Position numbers and translations under genes: made by a program | Part shown: in pieces, positions 27,506 through 37,369 of the stretch | Layout of the letters: each line of letters opens with the position of its first letter | Numbering within the stretch: the first letter of the stretch is position 1 | Notes under the pieces: generated by a model | Told to the model about the DNA's origin: nothing | What the model saw: the letters and a program-made list of their open reading frames with translations, nothing else | Databases searched by the model: none | NCBI RefSeq assembly: GCF_000407185.1 | Contig: NZ_KE136481.1 | Location: forward strand, 1 to 64,000 | Direction of reading: 5' to 3' | DNA: 64,000 nt | From: Enterococcus malodoratus ATCC 43197 | Lineage (GTDB): Bacteria > Bacillota > Bacilli > Lactobacillales > Enterococcaceae

Positions 27506-27868
27506 TATTATGAAAAGATAAAGATTTCCAAATATGTAGCAAAGACACGCCAGGAGTGTTATAATTTCTATGAGATAGCGAAGGAGGCTAACGTACAGTT
27601 TCTTTGGTGTCTTTTTATTTGGTTCAAAAATTCATTACGCTGTTTGAAGTAAGTCGGTTCTTATTTTGACGAATTCCATAGAACAACACGAGATTTGAGA
27701 ATCAAAAATTTTTTATAAAAATTACCTTTTTAAGCTTAAGTAGCAATCAACTCTAATTTTAACTGTGTGTAAAAAGATAAAGTTATTTTTTGTATAATGG
27801 CATAGGGCTTGAAAATAGAGAACACTTTTAATAAGTATTTTCCTAATTATGAGAAAGGAGTGACACAA
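27506..27868 (+). promoter_or_regulatory. long untranslated region upstream of rapZ
   Basis: No gene is recognised in these 363 nt. An extended -10, TGT-TATAAT (27557-27565), would start a transcript near 27572, giving a leader of about 300 nt; a second TATAAT stands at 27793-27798. AAAGACAC (27541-27548) and GTGTCTTT (27608-27615) are complementary. An AAGGAGG at 27581-27587 has no start codon at a usable distance. Confidence 0.45.
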
Positions 27869-28756
27869 ATGACCGAGAGTTTACATTTGGTTGTCATTAC
27901 TGGTATGAGCGGTGCAGGAAAAACCGTTGCGATTCAAAGTTTTGAGGATATGGGCTATTTTTGTGTAGACAATATGCCTCCGGGTTTAATTCCGAAATTT
28001 TGGGAGTTGATTCGCGAATCCGGAAAGGTAACAAGAATAGCCTTAGTGGTTGATTTACGTTCGCGCTCATTTTTTGAGGACATTCAAAAAATGCTAATAG
28101 AAATTGAAAATACTGGTTTTATTGATACAAGTATTTTATTTTTAGATTGTTCTGATGGGGAACTTGTTTCACGCTACAAAGAAACGCGTCGTGCGCACCC
28201 GTTGGCGATGGATGGTATGATTACGGAGGGAATTCGTAAAGAGCGTGCGATCCTAGAAGATTTGAAGAATCGAGCAACATTAATGATCGATACGACAGAT
28301 TTAACACCGCGACAATTACGGGAAAAAATTAATCAATCATTTAAACAAAAAGATGATGTAGGTTTCCATGTAGAGGTTGTTTCTTTTGGATTTAAATATG
28401 GTCTGCCAATTGATGCGGATATCGTGATGGATGTTCGATTCTTACCTAATCCGCATTACATTCCAGAATTGCGTCCGCAAACTGGGTTAGATAAGCCCGT
28501 ATATGACTATGTAATGTCGTTTCCAGAAACAGAAAGCTTTTATACAAACTTTGTTCGACTAATGATGGATATTTTACCAGGGTATATCAAAGAGGGAAAA
28601 AGTTCATTAACAATCGCTATCGGTTGTACAGGCGGACAACATCGTTCGGTTGCGCTAACTGAGCGGGTGGGCAAAGCTCTTAAGGAAGCAGATTATAAAG
28701 TGAATATCACACATCGTGATAAAGATAAGCGGAAAGAGACGGTGAATCGCTCATGA
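27869..28756 (+). CDS. rapZ: RapZ/YvcJ-family nucleotide-binding protein
   Basis: A P-loop protein of 295 residues with Walker [11 protein letters not shown] near residue 12, YFCVDNMPP, and the C-terminal [13 protein letters not shown] signature. In E. coli RapZ is an RNA-binding adaptor controlling glmS through small RNAs; in Bacillus, YvcJ binds and hydrolyses nucleotides and affects competence. ATG 27869 was chosen for the AAAGGAG site 8 nt upstream; an upstream TTG-started reading has none. Its stop overlaps the yvcK start (ATGA). First gene of rapZ-yvcK-whiA. Confidence 0.95.
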   Translation: MTESLHLVVITGMSGAGKTVAIQSFEDMGYFCVDNMPPGLIPKFWELIRESGKVTRIALVVDLRSRSFFEDIQKMLIEIENTGFIDTSILFLDCSDGELVSRYKETRRAHPLAMDGMITEGIRKERAILEDLKNRATLMIDTTDLTPRQLREKINQSFKQKDDVGFHVEVVSFGFKYGLPIDADIVMDVRFLPNPHYIPELRPQTGLDKPVYDYVMSFPETESFYTNFVRLMMDILPGYIKEGKSSLTIAIGCTGGQHRSVALTERVGKALKEADYKVNITHRDKDKRKETVNRS

Positions 28757-29751
28757 AAATGAAAACGTACCGTATTCGCAAACCCAAAATTGTTGTTATT
28801 GGCGGCGGCACAGGATTACCAGTCATTCTTAAAAGTTTGCGTAATCAAAGTGCAGACATTACAGCCGTGGTTACTGTGGCTGATGATGGTGGCAGCAGTG
28901 GTGAGTTACGAGACTCTGTTGACATGGCACCGCCAGGCGATTTAAGAAATGTGCTGGCATCATTGTCGGATATGCCAAAACTTTATGAAGATTTATTTCA
29001 GTATCGATTTCATGAGGATGATAAATTCTTGGCAAATCATACAATTGGTAATCTTTTAATAGCAGCGTTATCAGAAATGCGTAATAGTACTTATGAAGCG
29101 ATCCAACTGCTCTCCATGATGTTACATGTTGACGGGCACATTTATCCGTCTTCGGAAACACCTTTGGTTTTACATGCAGATTTTGATGACGGAACAAGTG
29201 CGATAGGAGAATCAAAGATTGCTCTTGATCGTAAGACGATTGAAAAGGTCTATGTTACAGAGAAAAATGGAGAGAAAGCTGTGCACGCGGCACGAAAAGT
29301 AGTCAGTGCTATCCACGAAGCGGACATGGTTGTACTGGGACCAGGTTCGTTATTTACGAGTATTCTACCTAATTTGGTAATTGAAGAATTGGGTGAAGCT
29401 GTCCGTACGACTGATGCAGAAGTTGTATATATTTGTAATATCATGACTCAAAAAGGTGAAACAGAACATTTTAGTGACGCTGATCACATCCGCGTTCTGC
29501 ATAAACATCTTGACAGTAAATTTATTGATACGGTTTTAGTTAATACGGAAAAAGTACCAGAAGGTTACATGGATCCTGAAATTTACGATGAATATCTGGT
29601 ACAAGTTACACACGATTTCAATGGCCTAAGAGAAGAAGGGTGTCGTGTTGTCTCAACAGATTTCTTGAAGCTGCGTGATGGCGGCGTATTCCACGATGGT
29701 GATAAAGTTGTAGATGAATTGTTCCGGATCGTTTTTGGAGCAAAGATCTAA
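28753..29751 (+). CDS. yvcK: YvcK-family gluconeogenesis/envelope factor
   Basis: A 332-residue member of the CofD/YvcK superfamily with the glycine-rich [14 protein letters not shown] and [12 protein letters not shown]. YvcK is needed for growth on gluconeogenic substrates and for normal cell-wall growth in Bacillus, and binds UDP-sugars; it is not a phospholactate transferase in bacteria lacking F420. It is translationally coupled to rapZ by an ATGA overlap. The start is [12 protein letters not shown]; Met at position 3 is an alternative. Confidence 0.95.
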   Translation: MKMKTYRIRKPKIVVIGGGTGLPVILKSLRNQSADITAVVTVADDGGSSGELRDSVDMAPPGDLRNVLASLSDMPKLYEDLFQYRFHEDDKFLANHTIGNLLIAALSEMRNSTYEAIQLLSMMLHVDGHIYPSSETPLVLHADFDDGTSAIGESKIALDRKTIEKVYVTEKNGEKAVHAARKVVSAIHEADMVVLGPGSLFTSILPNLVIEELGEAVRTTDAEVVYICNIMTQKGETEHFSDADHIRVLHKHLDSKFIDTVLVNTEKVPEGYMDPEIYDEYLVQVTHDFNGLREEGCRVVSTDFLKLRDGGVFHDGDKVVDELFRIVFGAKI

Positions 29752-29791
29752 AATACAAGTAAATTTTTACTATTGAAAAGGAGGGCTCGCC

Positions 29792-30727
29792 ATGTCTTTT
29801 GCAGCAGAAGTAAAAAAAGAATTAACAGGTCTGGCAGTCCAAAAGAATCTCGCGCAAGCAGAGCTGGCCGCTTTGATCCGCATGAACGGTTCTCTCAGTT
29901 TGAGCAATCATCAATTTGTTTTAAACGTTCAGACTGAAAATGCAGCGATTGCTCGTCGAATTTTTACTTTGTTAAAAGAACATTATGGTGTACGCAGTGA
30001 ACTGCTGGTACGTCGGAAAATGAAGTTGAAAAAAAACAATGTCTACATTGTTCGGCTAAAGCAGGAAACGCAAAAAGTATTGTTGGACTTGGATATCATG
30101 GACGGGATGATGTTTCAATCTCATATCACTAATGAAATTAAAAAGTCAGATGAAAAAACGCGCGCGTATCTAAGAGGAGCGTTCTTAGCTTCAGGGTCAG
30201 TTAATAACCCAGAAACAAGCCGCTATCATTTGGAGATATCTTCGATTTATGAGGAGCATAATCAGGACATTTGTGATTTGCTCAATCAGTTTGATCTGAA
30301 TGCGAGAACTTTAGAGCGACGAAATGGCTATATTACGTATCTTAAAGGTGCGGAGAAAATTGCAGACTTTTTGACATTGATCGGAGCAACAAATTCGATG
30401 TTAAAATTTGAGGACGTACGTATCGTTCGGGATATGCGCAATTCGGTCAATCGATTAGTCAATTGTGAGACAGCAAATATGAATAAAACAATTGATGCGG
30501 CTTCTAAACAAATCGATAATATCCATTTTATTGAAACCACAGTTGGATTGCAGTCCCTACCGGAGAAACTCCAAGAGATTGCCGAACTAAGGATTCAAAA
30601 TCCAGAAATTAGTCTAAAGGAACTCGGTGAAATGATCCCCTCAGGTGCGATTTCCAAATCTGGTATTAACCACCGAATCCGTAAAATTAATGATTTTGCT
30701 GAAAATCTACGAAAAAAAACCGTTTGA
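29792..30727 (+). CDS. whiA: WhiA-family DNA-binding protein
   Basis: A 311-residue protein with an N-terminal degenerate LAGLIDADG homing-endonuclease fold (about 1-215: [34 protein letters not shown]) and a C-terminal helix-turn-helix ([27 protein letters not shown]). WhiA is a sporulation regulator in Streptomyces and affects cell division and chromosome segregation in Bacillus. An AAGGAGGG site lies 7 nt upstream. The terminator stem overlaps the stop codon. Confidence 0.96.
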   Translation: MSFAAEVKKELTGLAVQKNLAQAELAALIRMNGSLSLSNHQFVLNVQTENAAIARRIFTLLKEHYGVRSELLVRRKMKLKKNNVYIVRLKQETQKVLLDLDIMDGMMFQSHITNEIKKSDEKTRAYLRGAFLASGSVNNPETSRYHLEISSIYEEHNQDICDLLNQFDLNARTLERRNGYITYLKGAEKIADFLTLIGATNSMLKFEDVRIVRDMRNSVNRLVNCETANMNKTIDAASKQIDNIHFIETTVGLQSLPEKLQEIAELRIQNPEISLKELGEMIPSGAISKSGINHRIRKINDFAENLRKKTV

Positions 30728-30745
30728 GTATCAAACGGTTTTTTT
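30713..30745. terminator. bidirectional terminator between whiA and the DsbA-like gene
   Basis: AACCGTTTGA (30718-30727) pairs with TCAAACGGTT (30731-30740) around a 3-nt loop, with A-run before and T-run after. The left arm contains the end and stop codon of whiA. Confidence 0.9.
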
Positions 30746-30747
30746 AT

Positions 30748-31263
30748 TTATTCCGCTATATAATTTTTTAGAGTAGATTCACTAATGGATTCATCAAAAA
30801 TATGATCATCTAAAATAACTGTTGGGACAAACTTAATATTGGCTTGTTCAGCTTCGTTACGAATCTCACTTTGTAAGCTTTGGTTTGCCTGTTGTGAGAA
30901 GTGTAACGTTTTTTCGGCGTATTCAGCGACGGCCTCTAATTCAAAATCTTGCCAAATTTCTTGTGTTTCGAAGGCTTGTTGGATTTGAATAAGCGCCTTT
31001 TCTGGATCAGCACTGATATACTCGTGCATCACATTTCCTCGTTGTAAACTTATTTTATCTTTATCTAATAATTTTACGATGCGCTGAATTTTCCCTTCGA
31101 CAACTGCTTGGTTCAGTGTTTCATAAGATTCTTCAAACCATTGTTTACAGTAAGGGCATCGAAGATTGATAAATTCAATCAAACGTTTAGGTGCTGCGTC
31201 CGAACCGATTTTGATTCCATTGAAATCGTTGACTAGATTTCCTTTAATAACCGAAATATCCAT
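30748..31263 (-). CDS. DsbA-family thioredoxin-fold protein
   Basis: About 171 residues with a CPYC active-site motif (NLRCPYCKQW, near residue 35) and the cis-Pro loop (KFVPTVILDD) of thioredoxin-like DsbA proteins. There is no signal peptide or membrane anchor, so it is probably cytoplasmic and redox- or stress-related rather than an oxidative folding enzyme. Start MDISVIKG at 31263 is preferred, because the upstream in-frame ATG at 31275 abuts the AAAGG sequence that should be the ribosome-binding site. Partner and substrate are unknown. Confidence 0.82.
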   Translation of the reverse strand: MDISVIKGNLVNDFNGIKIGSDAAPKRLIEFINLRCPYCKQWFEESYETLNQAVVEGKIQRIVKLLDKDKISLQRGNVMHEYISADPEKALIQIQQAFETQEIWQDFELEAVAEYAEKTLHFSQQANQSLQSEIRNEAEQANIKFVPTVILDDHIFDESISESTLKNYIAE

Positions 31264-31578
31264 GAAGAAACACATCCTTTCTCTTATTAGTGTACAAAAT
31301 ATTTTTAAGAAAACAAACTCTTTTCGTATAAATAAGTTAAAAAGACTGAAACACGTGTTTGAATTTGTGAAAGGTTAGTTTATAATAAGTCCGTTGTTAC
31401 AAAGATTATAAAGATGTCAGCTGATTTTTCTAAATGGGCTTTTTAATTATAGATGAACGAGTATGAACGGTATAAAGCTTTTAGTTTAGAAAATTCTAGT
31501 AAAAAAAGAATTAGCTGATTTTTACGATTATAGTTGGTATATGACAAGAAAATACTAACATCATTAAGGAGGAGAAAT
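31264..31578. promoter_or_regulatory. intergenic region with nifJ promoter
   Basis: A candidate promoter TTGAAT (31359-31364), 16-bp spacer, TATAAT (31381-31386) points to nifJ and would give a leader of about 190 nt. AGCTGATTTTT occurs twice in direct orientation (31418-31428 and 31513-31523). No gene is seen. Confidence 0.5.
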
Positions 31579-34500
31579 ATGCGTAAGAAAAAAACGATGG
31601 ATGGAAATACAGCTGCTGCTTATATTTCATACGCATTCACAGAGTTAGCCGCTATTTATCCAATCACTCCTAGCTCAACAATGGCTGAACTTGTGGACCA
31701 ATGGGCTTCACAAGGGAAGAAAAATATATTTGGTCAACCCGTCAATATTACTGAGATGCAATCAGAAGCGGGAGCTGCGGGCGTTGTTCACGGGGCACTG
31801 AAAACGGGGGCGTTAACAACCACCTATACGGCTTCACAGGGATTATTACTGATGATTCCCAATATGTATAAAATTGCTGGAGAATTGCTGCCTGGGGTTT
31901 TCCATGTTGCCAGTCGTGCAGTGACGACGAATGCACTAAATATTTTTGGTGACCATGGGGATGTAATGGCGGCGCGCCAAACGGGTTTTGCTATGCTGCA
32001 AGAAAGCAGTGTGCAAGAAGTAATGGATTTGTCGGCGGTAGCACATTTGGCCGCTATTGAGGACAGTCTTCCATTCATGAACTTTTTTGACGGTTTCCGT
32101 ACAAGTCATGAGATTCAAAAAGTAGAGGTAATCGATTATGAGGAATTAGCACCACTGATTGATCAAGAAAAACTTAAAGCTTTCCGAAAACGCAGTATGA
32201 ATCCAAATCATCCGACAATTAGCGGAACTAATCAGAATCCTGATGTCCATTTTCAACAACGAGAAACAGTTAATCGTTATTATGATGAATTGCCAGCGAT
32301 CGTGCAAAAATATATGTTTGAGATCAACAAACTTCGCGGAACGAATTATGACCTAGTAACTTATTATGGTGCAGCGGATGCAGAGGAAGTCATAGTGGCG
32401 ATGGGATCTGTTGCGCAAACGATTGAACAAACCGTTGATTATCTGAATGCCAATGGCCGAAAGGTCGGATTTTTAAATATCCATTTGTATCGTCCGTTTC
32501 CAACGGAGAACTTTTTAGAAAAACTTCCTGATACAGTCAAATCAATCGCTGTATTAGATCGTTCAAAAGAACCTGGTGCAGACGGAGAGCCGCTTTTATT
32601 AGACGTTCAAGGTGTGATGTATGAAGCGGATGTTCGTCCCAAAATCATTGGTGGTCGTTTTGGTTTAGGATCAAAAGATGTGACTCCTGATCAAATTATT
32701 GCTGTTTATGATGAGTTATTGAAGGGCAAGAAGGAAGCTAAAAAGCGATTCACGATCGGTATTATTGACGATGTAACTAATATGTCTTTGGATACAAAAG
32801 AAATCGTCGACTTAACAAATCCTAATACTTTCCAAGCGAAATTCTGGGGTTTTGGTTCTGATGGAACCGTTGGGGCAAATAAATCGGCGATTAAAATTAT
32901 TGGTGATCATACGGATAAATATGCTCAAGGTTACTTTAGTTATGACTCAAAGAAATCTGGTGGATTAACTGTGTCACATCTGCGTTTTGGGGATACTCCT
33001 ATCCGTTCAACCTATCTGGTTGAGAGCGCTGATTTTATCGCCTGTCATACGCCTGCGTATATTCACACCTACGATTTATTAAAAGGCTTGAAGCCAGGTG
33101 GAATATTTTTAATGAACACTATGTGGAATGATACTCAGATGGATAAGTTGCTACCGGCGAAAATGAAACGCTATATTGCCGAAAACGATATTAAGTTTTA
33201 TACGATCAATGCAGCAAAGTTGGCGATGGAAGTTGGTCTTGGTTCACGGATTAATACAGTGATGCAGACAGCTTTCTTCAGTTTGACTGGGATTATTCCC
33301 TTCGATGAAGTATTAGATATCTTAAAATCAGAGGCTGATAAAAGTTATCGTCGGAAATCTTTGGAGATCGTTGAAAAGAATATTGCGGCAATTGAACAAA
33401 CTGTGGAATTATTACATCAAGTGCAAGTTCCTGAAAACTGGTTGACTGTTGAAATTCCCACAAAGATTCACAAGTCTCCTGTGTCCCAATATGTCGAACA
33501 AATTGTGGAGCCAATTAATTCGCAACGAGGCAATGATTTAACTGTCAACGATCTAGTGGCGAACGGTATGACTGATGGCACCATTCCGACAGGCACCACC
33601 CAATTCGAAAAGCGTGGGGTAGCGTTGGAAGTTCCTCACTGGATCAGTGATCGTTGCACTATGTGTAATGAGTGCTCCTTCGTCTGTCCACATGCAGCGA
33701 TTCGGCCGTTCTTAGCTGATGAGGAAGAAATGGAAGAAGCACCAGAAGGATATATTGTACGGGAAATGCGTGGAGCGGATGGTTTGAAATACCGTATCCA
33801 AGTGTCAGTTGAAGATTGTACTGGTTGTGGTTTGTGTGTTGAAGCTTGTCCGGCCAAAGGCAAAGCTTTAGTTATGAAACCTTATGAAGAAGAGAAAGAA
33901 GAAGCTGTCAACTGGGCGTTTTCAATGACATTAAAACAAAAAACGAATCCAGCAAAAACAAATTCTGTATTAGGTTCGCAGTTCAATCAACCATTACTTG
34001 AGTTCTCTGGAGCATGTGCAGGTTGTGGTGAAACGCCTTATGTGAAACTAATGACACAAATGTTCGGAGATCGTATGATGATCGCTAATGCGACTGGTTG
34101 TTCGTCTATTTGGGGAGCAGCTGCACCGGTAAGTCCTTATACGACCAATGAAAAGGGTCAAGGACCAGCTTGGTCGAACTCGTTATTTGAAGACAATGCT
34201 GAGTACGGATACGGAATGTTTCTTGCTAACCAAACTCGTCGTCAAGAGTTGGCAGTGAAAATCGGTGAAATACTAAACTTTGTTTCTGATGACTTGCGCG
34301 AACTGATGGAGGACTGGATGGATCATATGTTTGAATCTGAAGGTACCCAGCAACGAGCAACCAAATTAAAAGCCGCACTTGAAGCTGAAGGTTTGTCAGA
34401 TCCAAAATTAGCGGATATATATGATAACCATGATCTGTTTGTTAAAACCAGTCAATGGATGTTCGGCGGAGATGGCTGGGCATATGACATTGGTTTCGGT

Positions 34501-35250
34501 GGGATTGATCATATCTTAGCCAGCGGTGCAGATGTGAATATTTTAGTCATGGATAATGAGGTCTATTCAAATACGGGTGGTCAAACGTCTAAGGCGACAC
34601 CAGCATCAGCAATTGCGAAATTTTCTGCAGGCGGTAAATATCAGTCGAAGAAGGATTTAGGATTGATGGCGATGACTTACGGGAATGTCTACGTGGCGCA
34701 AATCGCCTCTGGAGCTAATCAAATACAAACGATCAGAGCTTTGGAAGAGGCAGAAAAATTCCCTGGACCATCTTTAGTAATTGCTTATACACCTTGTATC
34801 AATCATGGTTTACGCGGTGGGATGAGTAAAACATTGCAAGAGGCTAAAGATGCTGTTAATTCAGGCTATTGGTCATTGTATCGCTACAACCCGGTTCAAC
34901 GTGATAAAGGAAAGAATCCAATGTCATTGGATTATAAAAAACCAAACTTTGATGAAATGATTGGTTTTATGAAACAACAAACACGTTTTTCAGCATTGGA
35001 AAGAATTCAACCGGATGATGCGCAACGGTTATACCAAAAAACGGTGAATGATGCTAAGACACGTTTTTATAACTATGCTCGAATAGCGGGACAAGAAGAA
35101 AAAATTCGTAGTAAACTTGAAGGTACGTCGGTAGAAACGAATGAAACGCCTGCTGATGTTAAGCCGAAACGAGAACGTAAAGCTGATCCAGAAGCGGAGG
35201 CGCGACGCGCAGCCCGCAGAGCAGCACGTGCTGCGAAACGTGACAAATAG
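31579..35250 (+). CDS. nifJ: pyruvate:ferredoxin (flavodoxin) oxidoreductase, single chain
   Basis: Oxidatively decarboxylates pyruvate to acetyl-CoA, passing electrons to ferredoxin or flavodoxin. The 1223-residue chain has all domains fused. Domain I has YPITPSSTMAE, followed by the gamma domain. The two [4Fe-4S] motifs are CTMCNECSFVCPHAA near residue 695 and CTGCGLCVEACP near 750. The C-terminal TPP domain has CAGCGET, NATGCSSIWG, and GDGWAYDIGFGG with NEVYSNTGGQTSK. It ends in an unusual Arg/Ala/Lys-rich tail of about 40 residues. ATG 31579 follows AAGGAGGAG by 5 nt. No ferredoxin or flavodoxin gene is adjacent. The enzyme is oxygen-sensitive, so it is probably used anaerobically. Confidence 0.96.
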   Translation: MRKKKTMDGNTAAAYISYAFTELAAIYPITPSSTMAELVDQWASQGKKNIFGQPVNITEMQSEAGAAGVVHGALKTGALTTTYTASQGLLLMIPNMYKIAGELLPGVFHVASRAVTTNALNIFGDHGDVMAARQTGFAMLQESSVQEVMDLSAVAHLAAIEDSLPFMNFFDGFRTSHEIQKVEVIDYEELAPLIDQEKLKAFRKRSMNPNHPTISGTNQNPDVHFQQRETVNRYYDELPAIVQKYMFEINKLRGTNYDLVTYYGAADAEEVIVAMGSVAQTIEQTVDYLNANGRKVGFLNIHLYRPFPTENFLEKLPDTVKSIAVLDRSKEPGADGEPLLLDVQGVMYEADVRPKIIGGRFGLGSKDVTPDQIIAVYDELLKGKKEAKKRFTIGIIDDVTNMSLDTKEIVDLTNPNTFQAKFWGFGSDGTVGANKSAIKIIGDHTDKYAQGYFSYDSKKSGGLTVSHLRFGDTPIRSTYLVESADFIACHTPAYIHTYDLLKGLKPGGIFLMNTMWNDTQMDKLLPAKMKRYIAENDIKFYTINAAKLAMEVGLGSRINTVMQTAFFSLTGIIPFDEVLDILKSEADKSYRRKSLEIVEKNIAAIEQTVELLHQVQVPENWLTVEIPTKIHKSPVSQYVEQIVEPINSQRGNDLTVNDLVANGMTDGTIPTGTTQFEKRGVALEVPHWISDRCTMCNECSFVCPHAAIRPFLADEEEMEEAPEGYIVREMRGADGLKYRIQVSVEDCTGCGLCVEACPAKGKALVMKPYEEEKEEAVNWAFSMTLKQKTNPAKTNSVLGSQFNQPLLEFSGACAGCGETPYVKLMTQMFGDRMMIANATGCSSIWGAAAPVSPYTTNEKGQGPAWSNSLFEDNAEYGYGMFLANQTRRQELAVKIGEILNFVSDDLRELMEDWMDHMFESEGTQQRATKLKAALEAEGLSDPKLADIYDNHDLFVKTSQWMFGGDGWAYDIGFGGIDHILASGADVNILVMDNEVYSNTGGQTSKATPASAIAKFSAGGKYQSKKDLGLMAMTYGNVYVAQIASGANQIQTIRALEEAEKFPGPSLVIAYTPCINHGLRGGMSKTLQEAKDAVNSGYWSLYRYNPVQRDKGKNPMSLDYKKPNFDEMIGFMKQQTRFSALERIQPDDAQRLYQKTVNDAKTRFYNYARIAGQEEKIRSKLEGTSVETNETPADVKPKRERKADPEAEARRAARRAARAAKRDK

Positions 35251-35254
35251 TTTT

Positions 35255-35285
35255 AAAGGGTCTTAGTTTACTAAGGCCCTTTTTC
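35255..35285 (+). terminator. terminator after nifJ
   Basis: AAAGGGTCTTAGT (35255-35267) pairs with ACTAAGGCCCTTT with one G-U pair, then TTTT. Confidence 0.88.
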
Positions 35286-35310
35286 CTGTTTAAATTTTAT
35301 GCTAGACCTG

Positions 35311-35327
35311 TACCACTGTGGTATAAT
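35311..35327 (+). promoter_or_regulatory. cdaA promoter with overlapping palindrome
   Basis: An extended -10, TGG-TATAAT (35319-35327), overlaps the perfect palindrome TACCAC-T-GTGGTA (35311-35323). The -35 is weak. A repressor bound to the palindrome would block the promoter; the regulator is unknown. Confidence 0.5.
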
Positions 35328-35361
35328 TGGATAGAATTTTGGATAGAAAGAGAGGTTATCT

Positions 35362-36246
35362 ATGCCTAATCGTCTAATTGAATTATTCAAACCGGAATAT
35401 TGGCTTAGCTTTTTTTCTGAGAATTTGTCAACTTGGGATATCATCGTCAACCTTTTAGATATATTTGTCGTCTGGTTTTTGATTTATCGTTTGTTTGAAC
35501 TTGTTCGTGGAACAAAGGCTGTCCAATTGATCAAAGGTGTGGCGATTTTTATTGGAATTCGAATCGTGGCTGAATTAATCGGGCTGCATACATTGTCGTG
35601 GCTGATGAACCAAATCATCACGTATGGTGTTATTGCAGCGATTGTTATTTTTCAACCGGAAGTTCGGCGGGGGCTAGAGCATTTGGGACGCAGTTCTTTC
35701 TTTAAAACAACAAGAAGAGAAGAACGCGATGATGAACGGATGATTTTAGCGTTTGATAAAGCGATTCAGTACATGTCCAAAAGAAAAATCGGTGCATTAG
35801 TAACGATTCAGCGATTTACTGGGTTAGAGGAATATATTGAAACCGGGATTGACTTGGATGCGGATATTACCGGAGAGTTATTGATCAACATCTTTATACC
35901 TAATACTCCCTTACATGACGGCGCTGTGATCGTCAAAAATGGAAAAATCGCTGTTGCTTCAGCATATTTGCCGCTTTCCGATAGCATGCTGATTCCAAAA
36001 GAATTCGGGACTCGGCATCGAGCCGCAGTGGGTATTAGCGAGGTAAGCGATGCGTTAACATTTATTGTTTCTGAAGAAACTGGTGGGGTTAGTATCACGC
36101 TGAATAATGATTTTCTTCATGATTTATCTCAGGAGGAATATCTTGCTGTGATGCGTAGAGAGTTACTGCCAGATGAAAAAAACGCTGGGAAAAAAAGTCT
36201 CTTACAAACCTTTTTGGAAGGGTCGACTAAAGGAGGCGAAAAATGA
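35362..36246 (+). CDS. cdaA: diadenylate cyclase (c-di-AMP synthase)
   Basis: Makes cyclic di-AMP from two ATP; this second messenger controls potassium uptake, osmolyte transport and wall homeostasis. The 294-residue protein has three N-terminal membrane helices (about 20-95) and a DisA_N catalytic domain with both signature motifs, LHDGAVIV and GTRHRAAVG. It is encoded with its membrane regulator CdaR and with GlmM, the conserved Firmicutes trio; both partners modulate the cyclase. Its stop overlaps the cdaR start (ATGA). A GAGAGG site lies upstream. Confidence 0.97.
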   Translation: MPNRLIELFKPEYWLSFFSENLSTWDIIVNLLDIFVVWFLIYRLFELVRGTKAVQLIKGVAIFIGIRIVAELIGLHTLSWLMNQIITYGVIAAIVIFQPEVRRGLEHLGRSSFFKTTRREERDDERMILAFDKAIQYMSKRKIGALVTIQRFTGLEEYIETGIDLDADITGELLINIFIPNTPLHDGAVIVKNGKIAVASAYLPLSDSMLIPKEFGTRHRAAVGISEVSDALTFIVSEETGGVSITLNNDFLHDLSQEEYLAVMRRELLPDEKNAGKKSLLQTFLEGSTKGGEK

Positions 36247-37346
36247 GAATTAAGTTTAAGAAAAGCAATATGCCTTACGTGCTGATTTCGTTAGTGTTTA
36301 GTTTGATTCTATTTTTTAACGTGAACGGCCAAAATTTCAGTCAATTGATTTCTTCTGAGGCTAACTATGAAGAATCTATTCAAAATGTACCAATTACGGT
36401 TCTTTATAATTCAGATGAGTACTTTGTTCATGGCTTCTCATCGAATGTGTCAGTTAAGTTAAGCGGTGCAAATCGAATTCAATTAAATAAAGAAATTGAT
36501 CCAGATACACGCGATTTTAGTGTTGTAGCCGATTTAACAAAATTGACTAGCGGTACTCATGAAGTTCGCTTGAAAACTAAAAATTTGTCTAGCTCCCTTT
36601 TTGCATCGATTGATCCAGAAAAAATATCTGTGACGGTTGAGAAGAAAGTGAAAAAACAATTCGATGTATCACCGATTTTGAGCAGTACAACAAGCAATAA
36701 TGGTTTAAAAATTGGAGAAATGTCGACTAAGCCGGAAAAAGTTGAAATTACAACTGGCGAAAACACGATGAAGGAAATCGATCGTGTGGTAGCCTCGGTC
36801 GATAGCAGTAAACTTAATACGGATCAAGAAAGTATCCAGGCGCCCGTTCAGGCATTGAATGCTAGCGGGGAGGCATTACCGATTCAATCAGATCCGCAAA
36901 ATGTGACTGTTTCATTTGAAATTCAAACACCAAGTAAAGAGGTGTCGCTTTATCCGATTCAAGAAGGCGATCTGCCTTCAGCTGTTGAAAGTGTCAAAAT
37001 CGATTTGAATCGCACAAAAGCAACAATTACTGGCGTACAGTCAGTGCTTGATAAAATAGACAGTATCGGTATTCCGGTTGATGTGAGCCAAATCCAAGGA
37101 ACCGTCAAAAAATTTATTGACGTACCTGTATCTGGTGACTATCAAGTCAATCCTAAAACCGTGAGCGCGCAAGTGACACCAGTACTTAAAAAAACACAAG
37201 ATTCAGAAACTAGCAGCACAAATCATTCTAGTTCGTCGGTAACTGAAGCTACGAGAAATTCGAGTGGTAGTTCAAGATCTTCTGAAACAAGTGCTACTCA
37301 AATGACGAGTAGTCAAGAAGAACCGACAAATCAATCAACTGACTAG
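36243..37346 (+). CDS. cdaR: CdaA regulatory protein CdaR (YbbR domains)
   Basis: A membrane-anchored extracellular regulator of CdaA. The 367-residue protein has an N-terminal membrane helix (about 10-30), then three YbbR-type repeats (about 50-310), and ends in a Ser/Thr-rich low-complexity tail of about 50 residues ([18 protein letters not shown] and onward). Such a tail is typical of extracellular linker or wall-spanning segments. It overlaps cdaA by 4 nt and lies 23 nt before glmM. Confidence 0.94.
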   Translation: MRIKFKKSNMPYVLISLVFSLILFFNVNGQNFSQLISSEANYEESIQNVPITVLYNSDEYFVHGFSSNVSVKLSGANRIQLNKEIDPDTRDFSVVADLTKLTSGTHEVRLKTKNLSSSLFASIDPEKISVTVEKKVKKQFDVSPILSSTTSNNGLKIGEMSTKPEKVEITTGENTMKEIDRVVASVDSSKLNTDQESIQAPVQALNASGEALPIQSDPQNVTVSFEIQTPSKEVSLYPIQEGDLPSAVESVKIDLNRTKATITGVQSVLDKIDSIGIPVDVSQIQGTVKKFIDVPVSGDYQVNPKTVSAQVTPVLKKTQDSETSSTNHSSSSVTEATRNSSGSSRSSETSATQMTSSQEEPTNQSTD

Positions 37347-37369
37347 ATGAAGAAGGGAAATATAATTTA

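Noticed and set aside
27541-27617. Stand-alone intrinsic terminator or small RNA formed by AAAGACAC/GTGTCTTT
   Set aside because: The arms are 59 nt apart with no supporting inner stem visible, so the structure is too weak to call as a terminator; kept only as a low-confidence observation.
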